A stretch of DNA of 64,000 nucleotides, from assembly GCF_030814215.1 (NCBI RefSeq), contig NZ_JAUSUT010000001.1, forward strand, positions 4,898,001 through 4,962,000, given 5' to 3'. Made by a program: the position numbers and the translations under genes. Shown in pieces: positions 26,176 to 33,976 of this stretch. The notes below the pieces were generated by a model. That model saw nothing but the letters and a program-made list of their open reading frames with translations, ran no database searches and was not told the origin of the DNA. Origin of the DNA: Amycolatopsis thermophila (lineage in GTDB: Bacteria; Actinomycetota; Actinomycetes; Mycobacteriales; Pseudonocardiaceae). How positions within the stretch are numbered: the stretch's first letter is position 1; the number at the start of each line of letters is the position of its first letter.

Positions 26176-27644
26176 CCGGGGTCGTGGTCGCGCCGATGCG
26201 CGTCGAGGCGGCGGCACTGCGGGTGCCGGGCCTGGTGGTGCTGCGCGGCGGGATGGGTCCGCGCCGCGCCGCCGAGTCGGCGGCGCGGCTGGCCCGGGCG
26301 GGGCGGCCGGTGCTCGTCGCCGGGGTCGGCGGCGCGCTCGTCCCGCACGTGCAGCCGGGCGATCTCGTGGTGGCGACCGAGATCGACGGGCCCGCCGGGC
26401 GCGTGCCGTTGCCGTCCGCGCCGATGCTGGCCGCGGCACTGCGCCGGCTCGGGCTGACGGTCCACCTCGGACCGATCGCGTCGTCCCCGTCCGTCGTGGA
26501 CGGTGCGGACCGGGCGCGGTTCGCGGGACGCGGTGCGCTGGCCGTCGACATGGAGTCCGCGGAGTTCGCCACGCTGCCCGGCCCGGTGGCGGTGGTGCGG
26601 GCCATTGTGGACACCCCGGAGCAGCCGTTGTGGCGGCCCGGCACGGTGTTGCGCGGCATCACCGGGTTGCGCTCGCTGCGGATGGCGGTGCCGGCGCTGC
26701 GGGAGTGGTGCGAGGCCGCCGGGGACGGCGACCTGCTGCTGGCCAGCCCGCGGTCGTTCTGCGCCGGGGTGGAGCGGGCGATCGAGATCGTCGAGCGAGC
26801 GCTGGCGCGGTACGGCGCGCCGGTGTACGTGCGGCGCCAGGTCGTCCACAACGCACACGTGGTGCGACGGCTGGAGGCGCTGGGCGCGGTGTTCGTGCAG
26901 GAGGTCGAGGAGGTGCCGCGCGGGGCGACGACCGTCCTGGCCGCACACGGTGTCGCGCCGTCGGTGCGGGCCGCCGCGCACGCGCGGGACCTGCGGGTGA
27001 TCGACGCGACCTGCCCGCTGGTGATGAAGGTGCACACCGAGGTCAAGCGCTACACCGGGCGCGGTGACACGGTGTTCCTCATCGGGCACGCCGACCACGA
27101 GGAGGTCGAGGGCACGGTGGGGGAGTCGCCCGACCGGATCGTGGTGGTCGAGGACGCGGACGCGGCCGCGCACGTGCGGGCGCCCGCCGGACGGGTGGCC
27201 TACGCGATGCAGACCACCCTGGCGGTGGACGAGGCGGAGGAGATCGCCGCCGTGCTGCGGGACCGGTTCCCCGCGATCGAGGGCCCGCGGCGCGACGACA
27301 TCTGTTACGCCACCACCAACCGCCAGCGCGCGGTGTCGGCGGTGGCGGAGGAGGCGGACCTCGTCCTCGTGGTCGGCTCGGCGAACTCGTCCAACTCGCA
27401 GCGCCTGGTCGAGGTCGCGCGACGGCGGGACACGCGAGCCAGGCTCGTCGACGACGTGTCCGAAGTGGACCTGCGCTGGCTGGCCGGGGCGAGGCGGATC
27501 GGGATCACCGCGGGTGCCTCGGCGCCGCCGGACCTGGTGGCCGAGCTGGTGCGGTGCCTTCGCGGACTCGGACGGTCGACGCTGACCGAGAGCGCGCAGG
27601 CCGAAGAAGACGTGGTGTTCACATTACCCCGGGAGGTGAGCTAG
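26172..27644 (+). CDS. HpnG-like nucleosidase fused to IspH
   Basis: The protein is 490 aa with two domains. Residues 1-about 185 are a nucleoside phosphorylase/MTA-SAH-nucleosidase type domain: VAGVGGALVPHVQPGDLVVA and AVDMESAEFA near 126, as in HpnG, which removes adenine from adenosylhopane. Residues about 188-490 are a full IspH, the [4Fe-4S] enzyme reducing HMBPP to IPP and DMAPP. Its three cluster cysteines are in SFCAGVERAIEI (Cys197), DATCPLVMKVH (Cys281) and ICYATTNRQ (Cys378), and GSANSSNSQRL is also present. No stop or frameshift separates them. Codon 485 is TTA. Start ATG overlaps the shc stop (ATGA). IspH in this place would feed the isoprenoid supply of the same operon. Confidence 0.9.
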   Translation: MTGVVVAPMRVEAAALRVPGLVVLRGGMGPRRAAESAARLARAGRPVLVAGVGGALVPHVQPGDLVVATEIDGPAGRVPLPSAPMLAAALRRLGLTVHLGPIASSPSVVDGADRARFAGRGALAVDMESAEFATLPGPVAVVRAIVDTPEQPLWRPGTVLRGITGLRSLRMAVPALREWCEAAGDGDLLLASPRSFCAGVERAIEIVERALARYGAPVYVRRQVVHNAHVVRRLEALGAVFVQEVEEVPRGATTVLAAHGVAPSVRAAAHARDLRVIDATCPLVMKVHTEVKRYTGRGDTVFLIGHADHEEVEGTVGESPDRIVVVEDADAAAHVRAPAGRVAYAMQTTLAVDEAEEIAAVLRDRFPAIEGPRRDDICYATTNRQRAVSAVAEEADLVLVVGSANSSNSQRLVEVARRRDTRARLVDDVSEVDLRWLAGARRIGITAGASAPPDLVAELVRCLRGLGRSTLTESAQAEEDVVFTLPREVS

Positions 27645-27647
27645 ACC

Positions 27648-28652
27648 ATGGCGATGCCGTTGCGCCAGTCGATCCGGCTGGGTGCGTTCCTGGCCAAGCA
27701 AAAGCTGCTTCGCAAGGACAAGTTTGCGATCCTGGTCGAGCTGGAACCGCTGTTCGCGTGCAACCTCAAGTGCGGTGGCTGCGGGAAGATCCAGCAGCCG
27801 GCGCACCTGCTGAAGCAGCGGATGCCGGTGCAGCAGGCCGTGGGTGCCGTGGAGGAGAGCGGCGCGCCGATGGTGTCCATCGCCGGTGGTGAGCCGTTGA
27901 TGCACCCGCAGATCCACGAGATCACCCGGATCCTGCTGGAGCGCAACAAGATCGTGTTCCTGTGCACGAACGCGCTGCTGCTGCCCAAGCACATCCACAA
28001 GTTCAAGCCGCACCGCAACTTCACCTGGATGGTCCACATCGACGGGCTGGCGGAGAAGCACGACGCGTCGGTGCGCAAGGAGGGCGGTTTCCAGGCCGCG
28101 ATCGACGCGATCGAGCTGGCGAAGTCCAAGGGCTTCAAGGTGATGACGAACACCACGTTCTTCAACACCGACACCCCGCAGGACGTCATCGATGTCCTGG
28201 ACTACCTGAACGACGTCGTGAAGGTCGACAACATGCAGTTGTCGCCGGGCTACGCGTACGAGAAGGCGCCCGACCAGGAGCACTTCCTGGGGGTGCAGCA
28301 GACGCGCGAGCTGTTCAAGAAGGCGTTCGCGGACGGCCGCCGCAAGAAGTGGCGGCTGAACCACTCGCCGGTGTTCCTGGACTTCATCGAGGGCAAGCGC
28401 GACCTGGAGTGCACGCCGTGGGGGATCCCGTCGTATTCCTTGCTGGGCTGGCAGCGGCCGTGTTACCTGCTCGACGACGGGTACGCGAAGACGTGGCGTG
28501 AGCTGATCGAGGAGACGGACTGGGACGCCTTCGGCCGGGGCAAGGACCCCAGGTGCGCCAACTGCATGGCGCACTGCGGCTACGAACCGACGGCCGTCAT
28601 CGCCACGACGAGCAGCCTGAAGGAGACGATCCGCGCCGCCGTGAGCATATGA
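27648..28652 (+). CDS. hpnH: Radical SAM adenosylhopane synthase HpnH
   Basis: This 334-aa enzyme adds the 5'-deoxyadenosyl group of SAM to hopene, giving adenosylhopane, the first step of C35 side-chain formation. The radical SAM motif is FACNLKCGGCGK (Cys38, Cys42, Cys45), followed by the GGEP motif in VSIAGGEPLMHP. A C-terminal Cys cluster is in DPRCANCMAHCGYEPTA. GGAGG at 27632-27636 lies 11 nt before the ATG. It is the last gene of the operon. Its product would be the substrate of the HpnG-like domain encoded just upstream, giving ribosylhopane. Confidence 0.96.
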   Translation: MAMPLRQSIRLGAFLAKQKLLRKDKFAILVELEPLFACNLKCGGCGKIQQPAHLLKQRMPVQQAVGAVEESGAPMVSIAGGEPLMHPQIHEITRILLERNKIVFLCTNALLLPKHIHKFKPHRNFTWMVHIDGLAEKHDASVRKEGGFQAAIDAIELAKSKGFKVMTNTTFFNTDTPQDVIDVLDYLNDVVKVDNMQLSPGYAYEKAPDQEHFLGVQQTRELFKKAFADGRRKKWRLNHSPVFLDFIEGKRDLECTPWGIPSYSLLGWQRPCYLLDDGYAKTWRELIEETDWDAFGRGKDPRCANCMAHCGYEPTAVIATTSSLKETIRAAVSI

Positions 28653-28884
28653 GCGTGTCCCACGACGAACCGGGTGGTCATCCCGGCGCCTGAGGCCGTC
28701 AGCGGCCCCGATCAGGCGAGGGGTGACCACCCGGCGATCACCTGCGTTTGATCTTTTCGCCGCTTCGGCCAGGGCGCCTGCGGCGCTGGGTGGTCGCCTG
28801 GGGTGCCGACTCGGGGGCGGGGGAGGTCTAGCGGGGCGCGCTGGGGGTCTCCGGTGGTGACGAAACCGCCGAGCGCCGGCGCCG
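28653..28884. other. Convergent intergenic region with small hairpins
   Basis: This 232-nt gap lies between hpnH and the opposing qor gene. It contains two short stems: CCGGG-TGGTCAT-CCCGG at 28670-28686 and GGCCG-TCAG-CGGCC at 28694-28707. Neither is followed by a T-run. They may help end transcription from the hopanoid operon. No gene is seen. Confidence 0.4.
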
Positions 28885-29856
28885 CTAGGGGATCAGCAGC
28901 AGCTTGCCCGTCGTCTTGCGGCCTTGCAGGTCCTGGTGCGCCTGGGCCACGTCGGCGAGCGGGTAGCGGCCCCCGATGCGCACCTTCAGCGCCCCCGAGG
29001 TCACCGCCTCGAACAGTTCTCCCGCTCGCCAGTCCAGTTCCTCCCGGGTGCGGACGTAGTGCGCCGACGTGGGCCGGGTCAGGTAGACCGACCCGGCCGC
29101 GTTCAGGCGCTGCGGGTCGACCGGGGGGACGGGTCCGCTCGCCGCTCCGAACAGGACCAGCATGCCCCGCACCCGCAGGCTCGCCAGGCTCCCGTCGAAA
29201 GTGGACTGGCCCACCCCGTCGTACACGGCGGCGACGCCCTCGCCGCCGGTCAGCTTCCGGACCTCCTCGGCGAAATCCACCTGGTCGTAGCGGATCACCT
29301 CGTCGGCACCGGCCTCCCGGGCCAGCGCCTCCTTCTCGGCCGTCGACACGGTCCCGATCACCCGCGCACCGCGGGCCTTCGCCAGCTGCACCAGCAGCAG
29401 CCCGACGCCGCCAGCGGCCGCGTGCAACAGGATCGTGTCGCCCTCCCGCACCTCGTACGTCGAGCGGACCAGGTAGTGCGCCGTGATCCCCTGCAGCATC
29501 GTGGCGGCGGCGACCTCCTCGGTCACGCCCTCGGGGACGCGCACCGCACTGCGGGCCGGGATCCGGGCCCGCTGCGCGTACGAGCCCAGCACGCCCTGCC
29601 ACGCCACCCGGTCACCGACCTCGAACCCGGTCACGTCGGCCCCGACCGCGGCGACCGTTCCGGCGCCTTCCTGACCCAGCACCTGCGGCAGGTCCAGCTT
29701 GTAGATGCCGCTGCGCTGGTAGGTGTCGATGTAGTTGACCCCCGCGGCGGCCACGTCGACCAGCAGCTCCCCGGGACCCGGATCGCCGGTCTCGACGTCG
29801 GCCACCTCCAGCACCTCGGGGCCGCCGGTCTGCCGGATCTGCACTGCCGTGGGCAT
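28885..29856 (-). CDS. qor: NADPH:quinone reductase-type oxidoreductase
   Basis: The protein is 323 aa, an MDR-superfamily zinc-free quinone oxidoreductase. A GroES-like N-terminal half contains GVNYIDTYQRSGIY and VLGQEGAGTVAAVG. The Rossmann motif is LLHAAAGGVGLLLVQLAKA, followed by GARVIGTVS. Ligands of structural zinc are absent, as in the QOR subfamily. The ATG has an excellent AGGAGGAG upstream. In mycobacteria qor (Rv1454c) lies between ctaB and ctaA, as here. The natural substrate is unknown; quinone one-electron reduction is the family activity. Confidence 0.9.
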   Translation of the reverse strand: MPTAVQIRQTGGPEVLEVADVETGDPGPGELLVDVAAAGVNYIDTYQRSGIYKLDLPQVLGQEGAGTVAAVGADVTGFEVGDRVAWQGVLGSYAQRARIPARSAVRVPEGVTEEVAAATMLQGITAHYLVRSTYEVREGDTILLHAAAGGVGLLLVQLAKARGARVIGTVSTAEKEALAREAGADEVIRYDQVDFAEEVRKLTGGEGVAAVYDGVGQSTFDGSLASLRVRGMLVLFGAASGPVPPVDPQRLNAAGSVYLTRPTSAHYVRTREELDWRAGELFEAVTSGALKVRIGGRYPLADVAQAHQDLQGRKTTGKLLLIP

Positions 29857-29934
29857 CTCGTGTCTCCTCCTGACGTGGTCGGGTTCACCCCGTACAAGCC
29901 GGTGGGGCCGCCCGATCTTCCCTAAGATGCCGAC

Positions 29935-30240
29935 ATGGCTGAAGAGACCGAGGCACCGGCGCCCACCGCCAAGCAGCTTACGACCGCCCGCCGCTTCGTC
30001 GCCGAACACGGCAAGCCGGCGAAGGCCGTCGTGGAGAACATCGGCCGGGCCGGGGCGCGGGTCGTGCTCGTCGGCCACGACGGCGCCCTCGGCGACATCA
30101 TCGTCCCCGGCGTCGAGACCGGGCAGAAGCTCGTCGAGGCGATCGAGGACCTGGAACCGGCCGAGTGGGACGCCGAGACCGTCAACTCGACCAAGATCGG
30201 GCCCGGCCACCGCCGCCGGATGGCCGGGCACTCCCTGTAG
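29935..30240 (+). CDS. Small conserved-looking protein of unknown function
   Basis: The protein is 101 aa, highly charged and without signal peptide or membrane segment. It starts acidic (MAEETEAPAPTAKQ), has a central RVVLVGHDGALGDIIVPG segment of alternating hydrophobics suggesting a small alpha/beta unit, and ends basic (KIGPGHRRRMAGHSL). I do not recognise the family. It diverges from qor (78 nt apart) and its stop is 3 nt from the end of the opposing desaturase gene. Codon use is normal for the genome, so it is likely a real gene. Confidence 0.7.
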   Translation: MAEETEAPAPTAKQLTTARRFVAEHGKPAKAVVENIGRAGARVVLVGHDGALGDIIVPGVETGQKLVEAIEDLEPAEWDAETVNSTKIGPGHRRRMAGHSL

Positions 30241-30243
30241 GAC

Positions 30244-31158
30244 CTAGGAGGCGGGCTCGAGGCGCTTCGCGGCGAGGCGCTCGGCGCGCGGCCACCGCAC
30301 GTCGCGCGCCCAGCCCAGCTTCTCGAAGATCCAGATCAGCCGCGCCGACACGTCCACCTGCCCGCGCAGCACACCGTGCCGGGCGCACGTCGGATCGGCG
30401 TGGTGCGAGTTGTGCCACGACTCGCCCATCGACAGGATCGCCAGCGGCCAGAAGTTCGCCGCCTTGTCGCGGCTGGCGAACGGCCGGTCGCCGATCATGT
30501 GGCAGATCGAGTTCACCGACCACGTCACGTGGTGCAGGAACGCGATCCGCACCAGCCCCGCCCAGAAGAACGCGGTCACCGCACCCCACCACGACCAGCT
30601 CAGCAGCCCGCCGAGCAGCGTCGGCAGCCCCAGGCTCAGCACGATCCACAGCCAGAACAGCCGGTTGACCACGCGCAGGTCGTCGTCGGCCAGCAGGTCC
30701 GGCGCGAACCGCTCGTAGTTGGTCACCTCACGCTGGAACATCCACCCCATGTGCGCGTGCCAGAAGCCGCGCAGCAGCGCACCCGGGCTGGTGCCGAACA
30801 GCCACGGCGAGTGCGGGTCGCCCTCGCGGTCGGCGAACGCGTGGTGGCGCCGGTGGCTGGCCACCCAGAAGATGACCGACCCCTGCACGGCCATGCTGCC
30901 GGCGATCGCCATCGCCACCCGCAGCGGCCGCCCGGTCTTGAACGCGCCGTGCGTGAAGTAGCGGTGGTAGCCCACGGTCACCCCGAGCGTGGCGACGACG
31001 TAGAACACCACGGCCAGCCCCAGGTCCAGCCAGGTCAGGCCCCATCCCCAGGCGAGCGGGACGGCGGTGATCAGCGCCAGGAACGGGATCAGCAGGAACG
31101 CCTTCAACACGATCATCTGACCGGAGGACCGGCGATGCGAGATCAGCGGTTTCGTCAT
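30244..31158 (-). CDS. Fatty acid desaturase (membrane, three His boxes)
   Basis: The protein is 304 aa, an integral-membrane di-iron acyl desaturase, probably delta-9 type acting on acyl-CoA or acyl-lipid. The three His boxes are GYHRYFTHG, HRRHHAFADREGDPHSP and HNSHHADP, and four hydrophobic helices flank them. FLHHVTWSVNSICH is typical for this group. Start is ATG 31158, with GAGAGG about 13 nt upstream. It lies downstream of ctaA on the same strand with a 71-nt gap, so it may have its own promoter. It would adjust membrane fluidity, a role shared with hopanoids made nearby. Confidence 0.93.
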   Translation of the reverse strand: MTKPLISHRRSSGQMIVLKAFLLIPFLALITAVPLAWGWGLTWLDLGLAVVFYVVATLGVTVGYHRYFTHGAFKTGRPLRVAMAIAGSMAVQGSVIFWVASHRRHHAFADREGDPHSPWLFGTSPGALLRGFWHAHMGWMFQREVTNYERFAPDLLADDDLRVVNRLFWLWIVLSLGLPTLLGGLLSWSWWGAVTAFFWAGLVRIAFLHHVTWSVNSICHMIGDRPFASRDKAANFWPLAILSMGESWHNSHHADPTCARHGVLRGQVDVSARLIWIFEKLGWARDVRWPRAERLAAKRLEPAS

Positions 31159-31229
31159 GGGTGGCAGTAACCTCTCTCTCCGGCCCCACCGTAGGGAACC
31201 GTTCTGGCGAATACCCCCCTCGGGCGTTA

Positions 31230-32219
31230 CTACCGCATGACGGGCGACGGAACCCCGTTCACGCCGCTCTCCGGCGGCGCCGGCTCCCTCGTCGTGACCG
31301 CGCCGCGGTCCCGCGCGCCGCTCCACAGCGCCGCGGTCGCCACGATCACCAGCGCCGAACCCAGGACGTGCAGCGACACGAGCGCCTCCGGGATGCCCAG
31401 CGCGTACTGCACCGACCCCAGCACCCCCTGCGCGAGCGCCACCACCCAGACGATCGCGTACCGCCGCCACAGCGCGGCCGGGGTGCCGCCCCGCATCAGC
31501 ACCAGGCCGAACGTGGCGAGCACGAGCAGGTAGAACACGAGCAGACCGCCGTGGACCCGGGCGAGCACCTCGATCGGCGCGTCCAGCCGGTGGGTCTCCG
31601 GGTCGCCGCCGTGCGGGCCGGCGCCGGTGACGGTGGTGCCGGCGATCAGGACCCCCCACAGCGCCACCACGAGCGTGACCAGCAGCTTCTTCGCCAGCGG
31701 CGGGACGAGCCAGCGCGCCGGCTCGTCGCCCTCGTTGAACGCCCGCAGCAGCAGCACGGCCAGCCAGATCAGCGGTGTCGAGGCGAGGAAGTGGATCGCG
31801 ACGGTCCACCACTCCAGCTTCGCGAGCACCGTCATCCCGCCGACCACCGCCTGCAGCACGACACCGCCGGGCATCGTCCAGGCGAGCTTGACCAGCCGCC
31901 GCCGCTGCGGGTGGTCGACGAGCACCCGCCACGCGGCGAGCACGGCCAGCGCCGAGACGAGGATGACCACGCCGGTGAGCATCCGGTTGCTGAACTCGAT
32001 CCACTGGTTGAGCGTGTCGAACTCGGGGTGGGCGACCGGGACCAGGCTGCCCGGGAAGCACTGCGGCCACGTCGGGCACCCGAGACCGGACCCGGTGACG
32101 CGGACGACCGAACCGGTGACCCCGATGCCGGCCTGGGCGACGATCGCGGCGACGCCGATGGCGCGCTGCACGCTGTGCGACGGGTACGGCAGGCGGGCGA
32201 TCAGGGACTTCAGTGCCAC
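31230..32219 (-). CDS. ctaA: Heme A synthase
   Basis: This 329-aa eight-helix membrane protein oxidises the C8 methyl of heme O to the formyl group of heme A. The N-terminal half contains GSVVRVTGSGLGCPTWPQC and NQWIEFSNRMLTG; the C-terminal half has RVHGGLLVFY and SLHVLGSAL. These supply the heme-ligand His residues. A Cys pair sits in GCPTWPQC, as in the type with extracellular cysteines. The GTG start is 15 nt after the ABC permease stop, so it is probably cotranscribed with the ABC genes, as in the Rv1456c-Rv1458c group. Confidence 0.95.
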   Translation of the reverse strand: MALKSLIARLPYPSHSVQRAIGVAAIVAQAGIGVTGSVVRVTGSGLGCPTWPQCFPGSLVPVAHPEFDTLNQWIEFSNRMLTGVVILVSALAVLAAWRVLVDHPQRRRLVKLAWTMPGGVVLQAVVGGMTVLAKLEWWTVAIHFLASTPLIWLAVLLLRAFNEGDEPARWLVPPLAKKLLVTLVVALWGVLIAGTTVTGAGPHGGDPETHRLDAPIEVLARVHGGLLVFYLLVLATFGLVLMRGGTPAALWRRYAIVWVVALAQGVLGSVQYALGIPEALVSLHVLGSALVIVATAALWSGARDRGAVTTREPAPPESGVNGVPSPVMR

Positions 32220-32234
32220 GGGAACATCCTAGGG

Positions 32235-33029
32235 TTATGTCAGTTTTGTCGTCTTCGCGGCCACCGCGGCCGCCACGACGGTCCAGGCGGCGAGCACGGC
32301 GATCGGCCCCCCGGCGAACTGCCCGTCCACCAGCGCGGACCGCAGCCCCTCGGCCAGCGCGCCGGAGGGCAGCAGTTCGATGACCGTGGCGGCGCCCGAC
32401 GGCAGCGTCGACGGGGCCAGCAGGATGCCGCCGGCCAGCAGCAGCACGAACCACACGATGTTGGCCAGCGCGAGCACGGCCTCCGCCCGCAGCGACCCGC
32501 CGAGCAGCACACCCAGCGCGCCGAAGCTCAGGGTGCCGAGCACGAGCAGGACGATCGCCGCGGCGATGCCCGCCGCCGACGGGGTCCAGCCGAGGAACGC
32601 GGCGACCACGCCGAGCGCCACGACCTGCAGCAGCACCACGACCAGGGCGGCGACGATCCGGCCCGCGACGAGCAGCCAGCGCGGGATGGCGGTGGCCGAC
32701 AGCCGCTTGAGCACGCCGTAGCGGCGGTCGAACCCGAGCGCGATGGCCTGCCCGGTGAACGCCGAGGACATCACCGCCAGCGCGAAGATCCGCGGCGTCA
32801 GCCAGTCCACCTTGGACACGCCGCCGAGGTCGCCGGTGGGCAGGACGTCCAGCAGCGTCAGGCCGATCAGCAGGGCCAGCGGGATGAGCAGGGTGAGCAG
32901 GATCTGCTCGCCGTGCCGCAGCGTGAGGCTGGTCTCGACCTTCGCGTGGGTGAACAGCATCCGCGCGCGGCTGCCGGCGCCGGGTGCGGGGGTGAAGGTT
33001 CCGGCGGGGAACCGGGCCGGTGCGGTCAC
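32235..33029 (-). CDS. ABC-2 type transporter permease
   Basis: The protein is 264 aa with six hydrophobic helices after a 45-residue N-terminal segment. ILLTLLIPLALLIGLTLLDV and GVLKRLSATAIPRWLLVAGR fit ABC-2 permeases of the DrrB type. The GTG start overlaps the ATPase stop by 4 nt (GTGA). It pairs with the ATPase encoded just upstream. Cargo is unknown. The conserved position between mptB and ctaA in actinobacteria hints at an envelope or respiratory role, but nothing in the sequence proves it. Confidence 0.9.
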   Translation of the reverse strand: MTAPARFPAGTFTPAPGAGSRARMLFTHAKVETSLTLRHGEQILLTLLIPLALLIGLTLLDVLPTGDLGGVSKVDWLTPRIFALAVMSSAFTGQAIALGFDRRYGVLKRLSATAIPRWLLVAGRIVAALVVVLLQVVALGVVAAFLGWTPSAAGIAAAIVLLVLGTLSFGALGVLLGGSLRAEAVLALANIVWFVLLLAGGILLAPSTLPSGAATVIELLPSGALAEGLRSALVDGQFAGGPIAVLAAWTVVAAAVAAKTTKLT

Positions 33030-33961
33030 GATCGCAGCTCCCGTCCGGTCAGCTCGAGGAAGACCTCTTCCAGGTCGCGTTTGCCGACGTGCAGCTCCTC
33101 GGCCAGCACGCCCTGCTGGGCGCACCACGCGGTCACGGTGGACACCACCTGCGGGGTCACCTTGCCGGCGACCTGGTAGCTGCCCGGCGCGGACTCGCTC
33201 ACGTGGTAGCCCTCGGGCAGGGCGGCGGTGAGCAGCTCGGTGTCCAGCGAGGCGCGGGCCTTGAACCGCAGCTGGGCGGTGTCGGTGTCGTCGGCGGTCA
33301 GTGCGCTCGGGGTGCCTTCGGCGATGACCTTGCCGTGGTCGACGATCACCACGTCGTCGGCCAGCGCCTCGGCCTCCTCCATGAGGTGCGTGGTGAGCAG
33401 GACGCTGACGCCGTCGGAGCGCAGCGCGCCGAGCAGCTCCCAGACCAGGCGGCGGGCCTGCGGGTCCATCCCTGCGGTCGGCTCGTCGAGGAACACCAGC
33501 TCGGGGCGCCCGACGAGGGCGCAGGCCAGTGACAGGCGCTGCTGCTGGCCACCGGACAGGCGCTTGAACGGGGTGCGGCGGGCGGGGGCCAGGCCGAGGA
33601 CGTCGAGCAGCCACGCCGGGTCGAGCGGGTCGGCGGCGCAGGAGGCGACCAGGCCCAGCATCTCGCCCGCGCGGACGCCCGGGTAGGCGCCGCCGCCCTG
33701 CGGCATGACGCCGATGCGGGGGCGCAGGGCGGCGCCGTCGCGCGCCGGGTCGAGGCCCAGCACGCGCACCGTGCCGGAGTCGGCGCGGCGGAAGCCCTCG
33801 CAGATCTCGACGGTGGTGGTCTTGCCGGCGCCGTTGGGGCCCAGCAGCGCGAGCAGGCGGCCGCGGCCCATCTTCAGGTCCAGGCCGTCGACCGCGGTCT
33901 TCGAGCCGTAACGCTTCACCAGCCCGGTGATCTCGACGGCAGGTGTGCTCACGACTGTCAA
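33026..33961 (-). CDS. ABC transporter ATP-binding protein (DrrA-like)
   Basis: The protein is 311 aa. The ATPase domain shows Walker A LLGPNGAGKTTTVE, signature RLSGGQQQRLSLACAL, Walker B LVFLDEPTAGMD and the switch His in LLTTHLMEEAE. A C-terminal about 85-residue extension is typical of DrrA-type exporters. Start TTG 33961 is preferred because GGAAG lies 8 nt upstream; GTG 33952 would be too far from it. It is 15 nt downstream of mptB and overlaps the permease gene. It probably energises export by the neighbouring permease. Confidence 0.92.
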   Translation of the reverse strand: MTVVSTPAVEITGLVKRYGSKTAVDGLDLKMGRGRLLALLGPNGAGKTTTVEICEGFRRADSGTVRVLGLDPARDGAALRPRIGVMPQGGGAYPGVRAGEMLGLVASCAADPLDPAWLLDVLGLAPARRTPFKRLSGGQQQRLSLACALVGRPELVFLDEPTAGMDPQARRLVWELLGALRSDGVSVLLTTHLMEEAEALADDVVIVDHGKVIAEGTPSALTADDTDTAQLRFKARASLDTELLTAALPEGYHVSESAPGSYQVAGKVTPQVVSTVTAWCAQQGVLAEELHVGKRDLEEVFLELTGRELRS

Positions 33962-33976
33962 GCGTACGACTTCCGT

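Noticed and set aside
28653..28884. Strong terminator after hpnH
   Set aside because: Only short stems without T-runs are present.
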